Below, one piece after another: positions 9,609 through 17,097 of a stretch of DNA of 64,000 nucleotides. The position numbers and the translations under genes are program-made. Numbering within the stretch: the first letter of the stretch is position 1; each line of letters starts with the position of its first letter. Below the pieces are notes generated by a model that saw nothing but the letters and a program-made list of their open reading frames with translations, made no database searches and was not told where the DNA came from. This DNA is from Candidatus Bipolaricaulota bacterium (GTDB lineage Bacteria; Bipolaricaulota; Bipolaricaulia; UBA7950; UBA9294). The stretch lies in assembly GCA_028278555.1 (NCBI GenBank), contig JANQEA010000036.1, positions 27,921 to 91,920 of the forward strand, written 5' to 3'.

Positions 9609-9614
9609 ACCGGC

Positions 9615-10487
9615 CTAGACCCCGAGGGCCTTCCGAATCTCGGGAAGGGCTCGACGGGTCGCCTCCTCGCCAGCCTCGATCCCGCAGCGGACGCTGCTGT
9701 AGCAGGGTGGATCATCGGAGAAGTCGGGCCGAAGCAGGACGTCGGGCGGATGGGTCGCGAGCTGAAGTTCGGCGAGACGCTTCTGGAAGACGGTCGACAT
9801 CTGGAAGAGGACCGCGAAGACGTTCGGGTGGAACTTCCCACCGTTCCGAGACGGCGAGGCGAGTCCCTTCGCGATCCCGAGGACGCGCTCGCGAGCCTCG
9901 AGGTACGGGAGACCGGAAATCTCGACTTCTCCGGGATCGACGAGGACATCGACTCCGATAACGACGTCGCTGCCGAGTTCACGGGCGACGTCGACCGGCA
10001 TCGGATTCGAGACGCCGCCGTCGATCAGGAGCCGCCCGTCGATCCAGACGGGATTGAACAGGCCGGGAATCGAGACGGACGCCCGGATCGCGTCGACGAG
10101 CGAGCCGCTCCGAATGGAACACGGTCGCCCGGTCTGGAGGTCCGTTGCCACCGCTGCGTACTCGATCGGCAGATCCTCGATTCGGGGGGATCCGATCAGC
10201 TTCCTCAAGAAACGTGTGATCCCGTTTCCGGAACTCCAGCCGGACCAGGGGATGGTCGGAAGAAGCGCCTTGAACACATGGCCGAACGAACTCGTCCGCC
10301 AGAGGGTCTCCAGCTCGGCGAGTTCGACCCCGGAGGCGTAGATCCCACCGACCTCCGCGCCCATGCTCGATCCGGCGATCACGTCGGGCTCGATCCCATT
10401 CTCCTTCAAGACCTTGAGAACCCCGACGTGCGCCGCGCCTCGCGCGCCCCCACTGGAAAGAGCCAGCCCAATCCTCCGCTCATCCAC
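9615..10487 (-). CDS. Patatin-like phospholipase (RssA-type)
   Basis: A 290-residue cytoplasmic or membrane-associated lipid acyl hydrolase. The oxyanion-hole stretch GLALSSGGARGAAHVGVL is at residues 7-24, the nucleophile elbow G-S-S-M-G is at about 40-44, and the catalytic aspartate sits in DGGVSNPMPVDVAREL (about residue 165). This is the Ser-Asp dyad of the patatin family, and the short size resembles bacterial RssA/YlbK proteins. It starts with GTG, preceded by GGTGAG. It is the first gene of the seven-gene minus-strand run and a promoter-like sequence lies just upstream. Physiological substrate unknown. Confidence 0.9.
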   Translation of the reverse strand: MDERRIGLALSSGGARGAAHVGVLKVLKENGIEPDVIAGSSMGAEVGGIYASGVELAELETLWRTSSFGHVFKALLPTIPWSGWSSGNGITRFLRKLIGSPRIEDLPIEYAAVATDLQTGRPCSIRSGSLVDAIRASVSIPGLFNPVWIDGRLLIDGGVSNPMPVDVARELGSDVVIGVDVLVDPGEVEISGLPYLEARERVLGIAKGLASPSRNGGKFHPNVFAVLFQMSTVFQKRLAELQLATHPPDVLLRPDFSDDPPCYSSVRCGIEAGEEATRRALPEIRKALGV

Positions 10488-10504
10488 GATCGCTCACCGG
10501 AGGA

Positions 10505-10534
10505 ATCCTAGCGTGAATCGGACGCCGGAGGCAA
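10505..10534 (-). promoter_or_regulatory. Promoter of the patatin-to-ligase operon
   Basis: Minus-strand TTGCCT, 18-base spacer, TAGGAT, ending about 18 bases before the patatin GTG. Confidence 0.42.
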
Positions 10535-10584
10535 TCGTGCGATGATCGCGTTGAAACGGTCCGGCGGAAGGCTTGGGAAGTGAA

Positions 10585-10614
10585 GCGGGGAGCGCTCGGA
10601 TTTACGCTCCCCGC
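10585..10614 (-). terminator. Terminator hairpin after the ferredoxin gene
   Basis: A perfect 10-bp stem GCGGGGAGCG/CGCTCCCCGC with a 10-base loop lies 16 bases after the ferredoxin stop on the minus strand. The T-tract is poor. Confidence 0.7.
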
Positions 10615-10629
10615 GGTGATGCCACAGCT

Positions 10630-10800
10630 CTAGGCGGTGATCGCAGCGACCGGGCACTGATCGACGGCGTCCTGGACACAGTCGGCGGTCGCTCCCTCGA
10701 TGACGACTGCCTTCCCGTCGCCGGCCATCTCGAAGACATCGGCGCAGACCTGCGTGCACAGACCGCACCCGACGCAAAGGTCCTGATCGACCTTGGCCAT
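10630..10800 (-). CDS. [4Fe-4S] ferredoxin
   Basis: A 56-residue soluble electron carrier. Cysteines at positions 9, 12, 15 and 49 match the four cluster ligands of single-cluster ferredoxins of the Thermotoga/Pyrococcus type (CVGCGLC and QCP). C19 and C41 match the disulfide pair of that type. The ATG at 10800 follows AAGGAGGAGG, an excellent ribosome-binding site; a longer in-frame version beginning at 10845 would start upstream of it and is less likely. It has its own promoter and terminator, so it is monocistronic. It may be an electron partner for the NuoEF-type complex at 50-55 kb, but nothing in the sequence links them directly. Confidence 0.95.
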   Translation of the reverse strand: MAKVDQDLCVGCGLCTQVCADVFEMAGDGKAVVIEGATADCVQDAVDQCPVAAITA

Positions 10801-10854
10801 GGGATCCTCCTCCTTTCGCGTTCTGGTCTTGCAGTACGAATCCAATCGGTGCGA

Positions 10855-10883
10855 AGGATATCACACCGCCGATGCCCGGCCAA
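10855..10883 (-). promoter_or_regulatory. Promoter of the ferredoxin gene
   Basis: Minus-strand TTGGCC, 17-base spacer, TATCCT, about 55 bases before the ATG. Confidence 0.5.
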
Positions 10884-10892
10884 CCGAGCCGC

Positions 10893-10921
10893 TCGGACGT
10901 CGCCGACAGATCTGATATAGT
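10893..10921 (+). promoter_or_regulatory. Promoter of the first TatT-like gene
   Basis: TATAGT at 10916-10921 is a good -10 element 32 bases before the ATG. The -35 region (TCGGAC, 17-base spacing) is weak. It is divergent from the ferredoxin promoter. Confidence 0.45.
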
Positions 10922-10953
10922 CCATCGGCCAACGAGAATGAGGGAGGAACGCG

Positions 10954-11904
10954 ATGCTACGTAGGCTCATCCTGCTGTTGATCTGTCTTGCGGCGGTGCC
11001 GATGCTGGCGGTCTCGGAGGGGGTTCTCGACGAGGCGCTCGCCCTGTTCGATCCGAACGGGGATGTTCGCGTCCCGTTCTCCGACGAGGGGGAGGCCAAG
11101 CTCGAGTGGATCATCGACGTCCTTCGCGATGCGCTTGGCGTGCCGGACGTCCTCGACGAGGAGTCGGAGGCCGAGGTCGGCGTGTTTCCGGTCGAGCCCG
11201 ACGCCAAGGATCTGATCAACAAGTTATCGCAGGCGTACTACTCCTATGCGGATGCGTTTCTCCGTGATCATCCCGATCAGCGGGCGACGTTCCTGAAGGG
11301 GAAGCAGTGGGGGTTCAAGAGCCTCCGGATGAATCCGACGTTCGTTGCGTTCGAGGAGCGGGACGGCTTCGTGGCTGCGGTGGAGGCGGAGACCGACGTG
11401 GCGGCCCTCTTCTGGGCGAACGCCAACTGGCTCCGCTGGGCCGAACCGGACATTCTGAGCGCGATCAAGGCGGGGATCGCGAAGAAGTCGCTCGCGATGT
11501 CGGAGCGAGCTCTTGCTTTGGATGACACCTACAGCACGTACGGCTCCTACCGTGCCCTCGGTGGGTTCTGGCAGGGGATGCCGAGCAACCCGATCCTCGC
11601 CGTCTTCACCGGCGGGCTGATGCAGGACTACGAGAAGGTGCTCGCCAGCTTCTGCGCGCTTGTCGACGAGCCGGCCTTCTGCGAGGGGGTCGACGGGTTG
11701 CTCGACCCGATCTGCACGGCCTACTTCGAAAATCGCGTCCTCTTCGCGCAGTACTACCTCATCCCCCTCGAACACTGGGAGGATGCCGCGCGTGTTCTCC
11801 GATCGGTCCTGGCGGAGCCGATTGGCGATCTCTTCCCGCTCTACAACGGCCTCAACCAGCAGATCGCAAGCCAACTCCTACGTGAGGTGGAGGAGCATCT
11901 CTAG
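10954..11904 (+). CDS. Exported TatT-like (TRAP T-component) helical-repeat protein, copy 1
   Basis: 316 residues with a signal peptide (residues 1-22, hydrophobic core LILLLICLAAVPMLA). The body resembles the TRAP-transporter T-component (TatT) fold, a periplasmic TPR-like protein. It has a segment ALFWANANWLRWAE (about 150-163) matching the family's YWxGANxxRWAE, then ERALALDDTYSTYGSYRALG, matching ERALELDPTYxxGxxxRxLG. The last third contains paired cysteines (about residues 230-255). TatT proteins associate with some TRAP solute-binding proteins, but no dctPQM genes are in this window. Strong site GAGGGAGGAACGCG before the ATG. The next gene is a paralogue. Confidence 0.75.
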   Translation: MLRRLILLLICLAAVPMLAVSEGVLDEALALFDPNGDVRVPFSDEGEAKLEWIIDVLRDALGVPDVLDEESEAEVGVFPVEPDAKDLINKLSQAYYSYADAFLRDHPDQRATFLKGKQWGFKSLRMNPTFVAFEERDGFVAAVEAETDVAALFWANANWLRWAEPDILSAIKAGIAKKSLAMSERALALDDTYSTYGSYRALGGFWQGMPSNPILAVFTGGLMQDYEKVLASFCALVDEPAFCEGVDGLLDPICTAYFENRVLFAQYYLIPLEHWEDAARVLRSVLAEPIGDLFPLYNGLNQQIASQLLREVEEHL

Positions 11905-11963
11905 GCGTTTCGCGCTCGATCTGCAAGGCGCCTTCGCATGGGCTATGGCAGATGCTGGAGGGT

Positions 11964-11992
11964 TTGTCGCGTTCGGACCGTTTCAGTATAGT
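11964..11992 (+). promoter_or_regulatory. Promoter of the second TatT-like gene
   Basis: TTGTCG, 17-base spacer, TATAGT; the ATG is 33 bases further on behind TAGGAGG. The second copy is therefore independently transcribed. Confidence 0.55.
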
Positions 11993-12024
11993 GGGCCGCA
12001 TCACCCCCTAGGAGGTCGGAGAGG

Positions 12025-12975
12025 ATGAGGAGACTCCTGCTGTTCACGTTGTTGGCGGTGTTCATCGGAGGCGGTGCCGCGTTGGCGATGACGCTCGATG
12101 AGGCGCTCGCATACTTCCCGGGCAACGACATCATGATCCCCTACAGCGACGAGGGGAAGGCAACGCTGGAAGGAATGATCGAGGCGTTCCGAACGGCTCT
12201 GGGCGTCACCAATGCGCTCGACGAGGAGAACGAAGACGCGGTGATGGCGTTCGAGGTCGATCCGAGCCTGATCGACATCACGGGCAAGCTGTCCCAGACG
12301 TACTACACTTACGCCGATGCATTCCTCGAAGGCGAGGAGAACGAACTACCCATCTATAAACGCGGCAAGCACTGGGGCCTGAAGGGCCTGCGGATGGATC
12401 CCGTCTTCTCGGAGACGGAAGACGCCGACGGGTTCGTCGCCGCCGCCGCGACGATCGAAAACATCTTCATCGCGTACTGGGCGGCCGCGAACTGGCTCCG
12501 CGCCGCGCAGTTTGATCCGGTCAAAGCCGTCTTCGGCAGCGTTCCCGAGAAGACCGACGCGATCAACAAGCGCTGCCTCGAGCTCGATGAGACCTACATG
12601 GCCTACGGCGGCTATCGAGCCCTTGGAGCGTTCTGGTCCGGCCTGCCGGCGGCGCCCCTTCTCTACTACAGCAAGAACTGGAGCCGGTCGCTCGGCTACT
12701 TCTGTCACATCGTCGACGAGCCGGAGATCTGCGCCGACTGGGATTGCAGTGTTTGCCCGCCGCTCGATGGGTTTGATCCAGCGGCCGACGAGTATCTCGA
12801 GAACCGAACGTTCTTCGTCGAGTTCTATCTGATGCCCCGCAACATGTGGGCCGACGCGAAGCGGATTCTCGATTCGGTGCTCATTGAGTCGGTCGGCGAC
12901 AAGTACCCGTTGTACAACGCGATCGCCCTTGAGAAGGCTGCTTTGTTCCTCGAGGAAGTCGAGAAGAATCTGTAG
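12025..12975 (+). CDS. Exported TatT-like helical-repeat protein, copy 2
   Basis: A 316-residue paralogue of the preceding gene, of exactly equal length, with the same layout: signal peptide (residues about 1-20, LLLFTLLAVFIGGGAALA), TatT-like motif AYWAAANWLRAAQ, then KRCLELDETYMAYGGYRALG, and a similar C-terminal block LYNAIALEKAALFLEEVEKN. Copy 2 has an extra cysteine cluster CADWDCSVCPP near residue 240 that copy 1 replaces with a CEGVDGLLDPIC stretch, suggesting different disulfides or a metal site. Located in the periplasm by its signal peptide. Tandem duplication followed by divergence is the simplest history. Function unknown beyond the fold. Confidence 0.75.
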   Translation: MRRLLLFTLLAVFIGGGAALAMTLDEALAYFPGNDIMIPYSDEGKATLEGMIEAFRTALGVTNALDEENEDAVMAFEVDPSLIDITGKLSQTYYTYADAFLEGEENELPIYKRGKHWGLKGLRMDPVFSETEDADGFVAAAATIENIFIAYWAAANWLRAAQFDPVKAVFGSVPEKTDAINKRCLELDETYMAYGGYRALGAFWSGLPAAPLLYYSKNWSRSLGYFCHIVDEPEICADWDCSVCPPLDGFDPAADEYLENRTFFVEFYLMPRNMWADAKRILDSVLIESVGDKYPLYNAIALEKAALFLEEVEKNL

Positions 12976-13016
12976 AACGGAATGCCTCGGCCCCGGCTGA
13001 GACTGTGTGATGAGAG

Positions 13017-13042
13017 AAGGGCTCAGCAGACGCTGAGCCCTT
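13017..13042. terminator. Bidirectional terminator between the TatT-like gene and the ABC permease
   Basis: An 11-bp perfect stem AAGGGCTCAGC/GCTGAGCCCTT with a 4-base loop, followed by CTTCCTT on the plus strand and by TCTCTC on the minus strand. It lies between convergent genes. Confidence 0.8.
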
Positions 13043-13084
13043 CTTCCTTGATGGATGCATGCGTCCCAGCGGCGCTCTGCGAGG

Positions 13085-13909
13085 CTAGCCGCTCCGTTTC
13101 AGTCGCCCCATCCGCTTCGCGTACCGCTCGACGTAGCGGAAGATGAACAGCCCGAGTGCGATCACGCCGAGGCCGATCCCGACAAGCGTCAGCGCCGTCG
13201 GGAGGAGTTCGACCGTCGAACGGCCTTCGAGCAGGCAGGCACGCATTCCCTTGATCACGTACGTTGCCGGAGACGCCTTCGCCACGACCTGCAGCCAGGC
13301 AGGGAGCGACTCGATCGGATAGTAGACGCCGGAGATCAACAGAAGGATCGCGGCGACGGCGTTCGTCATCTGGGCGCCTCGCTCCGGATAGAGGAGCGGG
13401 AGGACCGCGGCGAGGATCCCGAGGCCGACGAACGACACGCTTCCGGCGAGGAGCATCAGGATCGTCCCGATGATGTTTGCCCCGCCAAGATTCAGACGGA
13501 AGAACGCGACGACGATCCCGAGGATCGCCAGGGTCCGGACGATTCCGTACCCGATCGCGAAGAGCGTCGTCCCGACGAGGTGCGTCGGCCGGGAGACCGG
13601 CGCCATGAACGTGTACTCGATCGTTCCCTCCCAGCGCTCCCACGCGATCATCTCGCTGATCGCATAGAAGATGACGACCAGGTACTGCCAGATCAGCGCG
13701 CCGACGAGCAGGTAGGTGACGACATACTGGGTGTCGATCTCCTGCCCGGAGATCATCCCCATCCCGTTTCCGATGTAGGTGATCGCGAGTGCGTTGGTCA
13801 GGGAGTAGATCAGCCAGACGACCTCCCACCCCCAGTAGCGCTTCATCAGGTTGATGTTCCGCTCGACGAACGCGTACGCACCGCGCATCTCCCGGACGAA
13901 CGTACTCAT
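13085..13909 (-). CDS. ABC-2 type transporter permease
   Basis: Inner-membrane subunit of an ABC exporter, 274 residues. An N-terminal cytoplasmic amphipathic segment (about 1-25) is followed by six hydrophobic helices. The conserved ABC-2 region around IYPIESLP-like YYPIESLPAWLQVVAKASPA (about residues 195-215) matches the family's YPxxxLPxxLxxxxxxNP motif. A basic tail RYVERYAKRMGRLKR ends the protein. The start codon overlaps the ATPase stop as ATGA. Substrates of this class include drugs, polysaccharides, lipids and peptides; nothing here narrows the choice. Confidence 0.9.
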   Translation of the reverse strand: MSTFVREMRGAYAFVERNINLMKRYWGWEVVWLIYSLTNALAITYIGNGMGMISGQEIDTQYVVTYLLVGALIWQYLVVIFYAISEMIAWERWEGTIEYTFMAPVSRPTHLVGTTLFAIGYGIVRTLAILGIVVAFFRLNLGGANIIGTILMLLAGSVSFVGLGILAAVLPLLYPERGAQMTNAVAAILLLISGVYYPIESLPAWLQVVAKASPATYVIKGMRACLLEGRSTVELLPTALTLVGIGLGVIALGLFIFRYVERYAKRMGRLKRSG

Positions 13910-14742
13910 GATTCCTCCTCCGCCTCGGCCTCCTCGAAGGAGCGGCCGGTCAGCTCGATGAAGACGTCCTCCATCGTCGTCTTGTCACCGTTCTGCGATG
14001 GGACCAGGCGCTTCAGCCCCTCCGGCGTGTCGAGGGCGACAATCCGGCCCTCGTCGATGATCGCGATCCGATCGCAGAGCCGATCGGCCTCGTCCATGTC
14101 GTGCGTTGTCAGCAGGACGGTCGCGTCGTGCGTCTCCCGGATCTCCCGGACGAACGCCTGCACGTCCCGCTTCGAGTGCGGATCGAGCCCGGTCGTCGGC
14201 TCGTCGAGCAGCAGGAGGATCGGCGAGGTGAGAAACCCTCGCGCGACGGCGACCTTCTGCTGCATCCCGCGCGACATGTGCTCCATCGGATTGTTGAACG
14301 TCTCTTCTTTCAGCCCGAGCCGCTTCATGATCTCGCGCATCTTCACCTTCGCCTCGCCGGCGTCGAGGCCGTAGAGGCGAGCGGCGTACAGCAGGTTCTC
14401 GATTGGCGAGAACTTCTTGAAGAACGCGGCGTCGACCGACACGCGATTGATCATCCGTTTGACGGCGAATGAGTCGTGCTCGACATCGTGGCCGAAGACA
14501 CGGAGCGAGCCGCTGTCGGGGAGAAGGAGCGTCGAGACGAGACGGATCAGGGTCGACTTCCCCGACCCGTTCGGGCCGAGGACGCCGAAGACCTCACCCC
14601 GCTCAACCGTCAGGTCGATGTCCTTCAGCGCAACGACTTCTTCTTTCTTCTTCTTGGTTCGAAGCCTTCGGCGCTTCTTTGCGCTGTCCTTCCGGACGAA
14701 CACCTTGCGCACGCGCTCGACTTCGAGTGCAGTGGTACGCAT
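13906..14742 (-). CDS. ABC exporter ATP-binding subunit
   Basis: 278-residue cytoplasmic ATPase that powers the adjacent permease. Walker A GPNGSGKST (about residues 53-61), a signature loop with the variant MSRGMQQKV in place of LSGGQ, Walker B LLLLDEPTTGLD, and the switch histidine TTHDMDEADRLCD are all present. An unusual lysine/arginine-rich insertion (residues about 18-36, DSAKKRRRLRTKKKKEEV) splits the first beta strands; it could contact the membrane or RNA. The ATG is preceded by GGGAGCGGCA and by a roughly 200-base leader with predicted structure. Drug- or lipid-export ATPases of the CcmA/DrrA type are closest in pattern. Confidence 0.92.
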   Translation of the reverse strand: MRTTALEVERVRKVFVRKDSAKKRRRLRTKKKKEEVVALKDIDLTVERGEVFGVLGPNGSGKSTLIRLVSTLLLPDSGSLRVFGHDVEHDSFAVKRMINRVSVDAAFFKKFSPIENLLYAARLYGLDAGEAKVKMREIMKRLGLKEETFNNPMEHMSRGMQQKVAVARGFLTSPILLLLDEPTTGLDPHSKRDVQAFVREIRETHDATVLLTTHDMDEADRLCDRIAIIDEGRIVALDTPEGLKRLVPSQNGDKTTMEDVFIELTGRSFEEAEAEEES

Positions 14743-14780
14743 TGCCGCTCCCTAACTCTAGGTCTTTGAAGCAACCGACG

Positions 14781-14944
14781 AAACCGGCCAATGGTTCAGT
14801 GGTTGGGCGGAACCTCTGGGGCTCCGTGGGCGACGACGAGCCTGACCAGAAGGCTGTCGAACGGCGGGCCGCGAGGGCCTTAGATGACTAGCATCCTCAT
14901 GTTGTCGCTACCTCCCGAGAAGGCCCGGAAGGGGCCGGTTTGAT
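14781..14944 (-). ncRNA. Candidate structured mRNA leader of the ABC exporter (four-helix junction)
   Basis: On the minus strand a 9-bp closing helix pairs AAACCGGCC (14941-14933) with GGCCGGTTT (14789-14781). Inside are GGGCC/GGCCC, a hairpin CGACAGCCT/AGGCTCGTCG with one bulge, and GGTTC/GAACC, consistent with a four-way junction. The second helix encloses a six-codon ORF MRMLVI (14917-14897, stop at 14896-14894 region) with GGGAGG upstream. A promoter lies immediately before it. No known riboswitch consensus is recognised. The structure is read by eye and unproven. Confidence 0.35.
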
Positions 14945-14951
14945 GGAGGGC

Positions 14952-14980
14952 ATTGTAGCAATGCGCGAGCTTCAATGCAA
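14952..14980 (-). promoter_or_regulatory. Promoter of the ABC exporter operon
   Basis: Minus-strand TTGCAT, 17-base spacer, TACAAT. A 6-bp inverted repeat GCATTG/CAATGC (14950-14964) overlaps the -10. Transcription would begin near 14945, just before the structured leader. Confidence 0.5.
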
Positions 14981-14984
14981 AGAC

Positions 14985-15027
14985 AGGAATTGAATTCCTT
15001 GTTCTCGCCCCGAGCTCGATCTACACT
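14985..15027 (+). promoter_or_regulatory. glnA promoter with adjoining palindromic operator
   Basis: AGGAATT-G-AATTCCT (14985-14999) is a perfect 7-bp inverted repeat touching the -35 element TTGTTC (14999-15004); TACACT (15022-15027) follows after 17 bases. The position is right for a nitrogen regulator. It is not the GlnR or NtrC consensus I know, so the binding protein is unknown. Confidence 0.5.
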
Positions 15028-15062
15028 CCATCCATTCCACGCGAGAACGCAGGAGGTGAATC

Positions 15063-16382
15063 ATGGCGGAGACGACGACGGCCGAAGTGCTGGCGAGGGC
15101 CAAGGAAGCGGAGGTGAAGTTCGTCCAGCTATGGTTCACGGACCTGCTGGGCAACCTGAAGAACCTCGAGATCCCGGCGAGCGAGCTGGAGAAGGCACTC
15201 AACGAGGGGATCGGATTCGATGGCTCCTCGATCCACGGATTCGCGCGGATCGACGAGAGCGACATGCTCGTGCAGCCGGATCCGGATACGTTCATCGTCT
15301 TGCCTTGGGAGCAGATCGGCCGGCTGATCTGCGACGTCGTCCAGCCGGGCGGGGAGCCGTACGAGGGGGATCCGCGGTGGATCCTCAAACGGGCGCTCGC
15401 TCGCGCGGCGGAGCGCGATCTGACGCTCCTCGTCGGCACCGAGCTCGAGTACTTCTACTTAACGTCGGATCGATGTCTCGACACGCTCGATTCAGCCGGC
15501 TACTTCGATCTCTCACCGGCCGACGATTCGACCGAGATCCGCCGTGAGACGGTCCTCGCGATCGAGTCGATGGGAATTCCGGTCGAGGCGGCGCACCACG
15601 AGGTCGCGCCGAGCCAGCAGGAGATCGACCTCCGCCACGGCGACGCGCTCGGGATGGCCGACCGGCTGATGTCCTGCCGCTACGCGATCAAGGAGGTCGC
15701 TCGCCGCCACGGCGTCCATGCGACGTTCATGCCGAAACCGCTCAATGCCGAGAACGGCTCGGGGATGCACACGCACATGTCGCTCGCCGGCCTCGACGGA
15801 TCGAACGCGTTCTTCGACGCCGACGATTCGCTCCACCTCTCGGAGACGGCCCGCGCCTACATCGCCGGCCTCATGCATCACGCGAAGGAAGTGACCGGTG
15901 TCTGCGCGCAGTGGGTCAACTCGTTCAAGCGGCTCGTCCCGGGCTACGAAGCACCGGTCTACATCACCTGGGCTTGGCGGAACCGGAGCAACATGATTCG
16001 GATCCCGATGTACAAGCCGGGACAGGAGGCGGCAACGCGGATCGAATTCCGGGCGCCGGACTCAGCCTGCAACCCGTATCTTGCATTCGCTGTCCTCCTC
16101 CATGCCGGTCTCGAGGGGATCGAGCGGAACTATCCGCTTCCCGATCCGGTCGACATCGATGTCTACCGCCTGAGTGACGGGGAACGGGCCGCGCTCGGGA
16201 TCGAGATGCTCCCCGGGAGCCTGAACGAGGCGATCGCCTGCATGCGAGGGAGCGACCTCGTCCGCCGGGCGCTCGGCGACCACATCTTCGACAAGTTCAT
16301 CGAGAACAAACAGATCGAGTGGGACGCCTACCGATCGCAGGTCCATCAGTACGAAATCGACAGGTATCTCCCGATTCTGTAG
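15063..16382 (+). CDS. glnA: Glutamine synthetase, type I
   Basis: Condenses glutamate and ammonia to glutamine with ATP; dodecameric and cytoplasmic. The 439-residue length is that of the GSI-alpha class, which lacks the adenylylation insertion and the NLYDLP tyrosine of the roughly 470-residue GSI-beta enzymes. Motifs in order: FDGSSIHGF, the Asp latch, ELEYFYL, HEVAPSQQEIDLR, the ATP-binding FMPKPLNAENGSGMHTHMSL, KRLVPGYEAPVYITWAWRNR, and a C-terminal ending QYEIDRYLPIL. Its own promoter with a palindrome suggests transcriptional rather than covalent control. GSI-alpha enzymes are usually feedback-inhibited by glutamine. It works with the gdhA and glutamate-synthase-like genes near 50-56 kb. 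Confidence 0.97.
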   Translation: MAETTTAEVLARAKEAEVKFVQLWFTDLLGNLKNLEIPASELEKALNEGIGFDGSSIHGFARIDESDMLVQPDPDTFIVLPWEQIGRLICDVVQPGGEPYEGDPRWILKRALARAAERDLTLLVGTELEYFYLTSDRCLDTLDSAGYFDLSPADDSTEIRRETVLAIESMGIPVEAAHHEVAPSQQEIDLRHGDALGMADRLMSCRYAIKEVARRHGVHATFMPKPLNAENGSGMHTHMSLAGLDGSNAFFDADDSLHLSETARAYIAGLMHHAKEVTGVCAQWVNSFKRLVPGYEAPVYITWAWRNRSNMIRIPMYKPGQEAATRIEFRAPDSACNPYLAFAVLLHAGLEGIERNYPLPDPVDIDVYRLSDGERAALGIEMLPGSLNEAIACMRGSDLVRRALGDHIFDKFIENKQIEWDAYRSQVHQYEIDRYLPIL

Positions 16383-16437
16383 AAACGAAAGGAAGCTCAC
16401 ACAGCCGGGGAATTCACCGGCAAGAAGCATTCCGCCA

Positions 16438-16478
16438 CGAACGGATGGATCGAGACTAGGGCGCGATCCATCCGTTCG
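16438..16478. terminator. 15-bp inverted repeat between convergent glnA and nitroreductase genes
   Basis: CGAACGGATGGATCG and its exact complement are separated by 11 bases, and the nitroreductase stop codon lies in the loop. It is probably a shared terminator structure, although no T-tract follows on either strand. Confidence 0.55.
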
Positions 16479-16974
16479 ACATGACCTTCGCCGGATCGTA
16501 GCGATCGGTCGGTTCGGGCACGTCGATTGGGTGCCCGATCGAGACGACGGCCATCGGATAGACGGTCTCCGGAATCCCGAGGATGCCGCGAACCGCGGCG
16601 ACCCGCTTGTGGTAGGGGTAGAGTTCCTGCCAGACCGCCCCCAGGCCGAGCCCGTGTGTCGCGAGAAGCAGGTTCTGGAGCGCGGCAGCGCAGTCAGCGA
16701 GCCAGTGCATCTTCCACTTCATCGAGCCGATGTCGCCGCAGACGACGATCAGCTGTGGGGACTTGTAGTAGCCGCCCCGCTCGATGTCGAGTTCGGCGAT
16801 CCGGTCTCGGAGCGCTGGGTTGTCGATCACGATGAATCGCCACGGTTGCTGGTTTCCTGAATTGGCCGCCGCCATCGCGGCGCGGAGGATCTTCTCCAGC
16901 ATCTCGTCGGAGATCGGCTCGTCGGTGAACTTGCGTGCGCTCCGCCGCGTCAGCATCGCTTCGAACAGATCCAT
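16456..16974 (-). CDS. Nitroreductase-family FMN protein
   Basis: A 172-residue FMN-dependent NAD(P)H oxidoreductase of the nitroreductase superfamily. The N-terminal motif RRSARKFTDEPI (residues about 10-21) and AMAAANSGNQQPWRFIVI (about 33-50) are the FMN-phosphate and isoalloxazine contacts. The C-terminal GLGAVWQELYP and AVVSIGHP complete the fold. The ATG at 16974 follows AAGGAGG at five bases; the open frame extends to 17034 but lacks a site there. Substrates of such proteins vary (nitroaromatics, quinones, flavins, enones). It has its own promoter. Confidence 0.92.
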   Translation of the reverse strand: MDLFEAMLTRRSARKFTDEPISDEMLEKILRAAMAAANSGNQQPWRFIVIDNPALRDRIAELDIERGGYYKSPQLIVVCGDIGSMKWKMHWLADCAAALQNLLLATHGLGLGAVWQELYPYHKRVAAVRGILGIPETVYPMAVVSIGHPIDVPEPTDRYDPAKVMSNGWIAP

Positions 16975-17005
16975 GTCGCCTCCTTCATCCCCCGATCGGA
17001 TCGCC

Positions 17006-17034
17006 ACGGTACCGGAGAGACTCTGAGCCTGCAA
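17006..17034 (-). promoter_or_regulatory. Promoter of the nitroreductase gene
   Basis: Minus-strand TTGCAG, 17-base spacer, TACCGT. Confidence 0.4.
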
Positions 17035-17071
17035 CAGGACCGGCTTCAGACTGTCCAGAGATCGAACGAGT

Positions 17072-17093
17072 GGGGCCGCCTTCCGGCGGCCCC
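17072..17093 (-). terminator. Terminator after the GNAT gene
   Basis: A 9-bp perfect stem GGGGCCGCC/GGCGGCCCC with a 4-base loop begins five bases after the GNAT stop codon. Confidence 0.75.
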
Positions 17094-17097
17094 AGCT

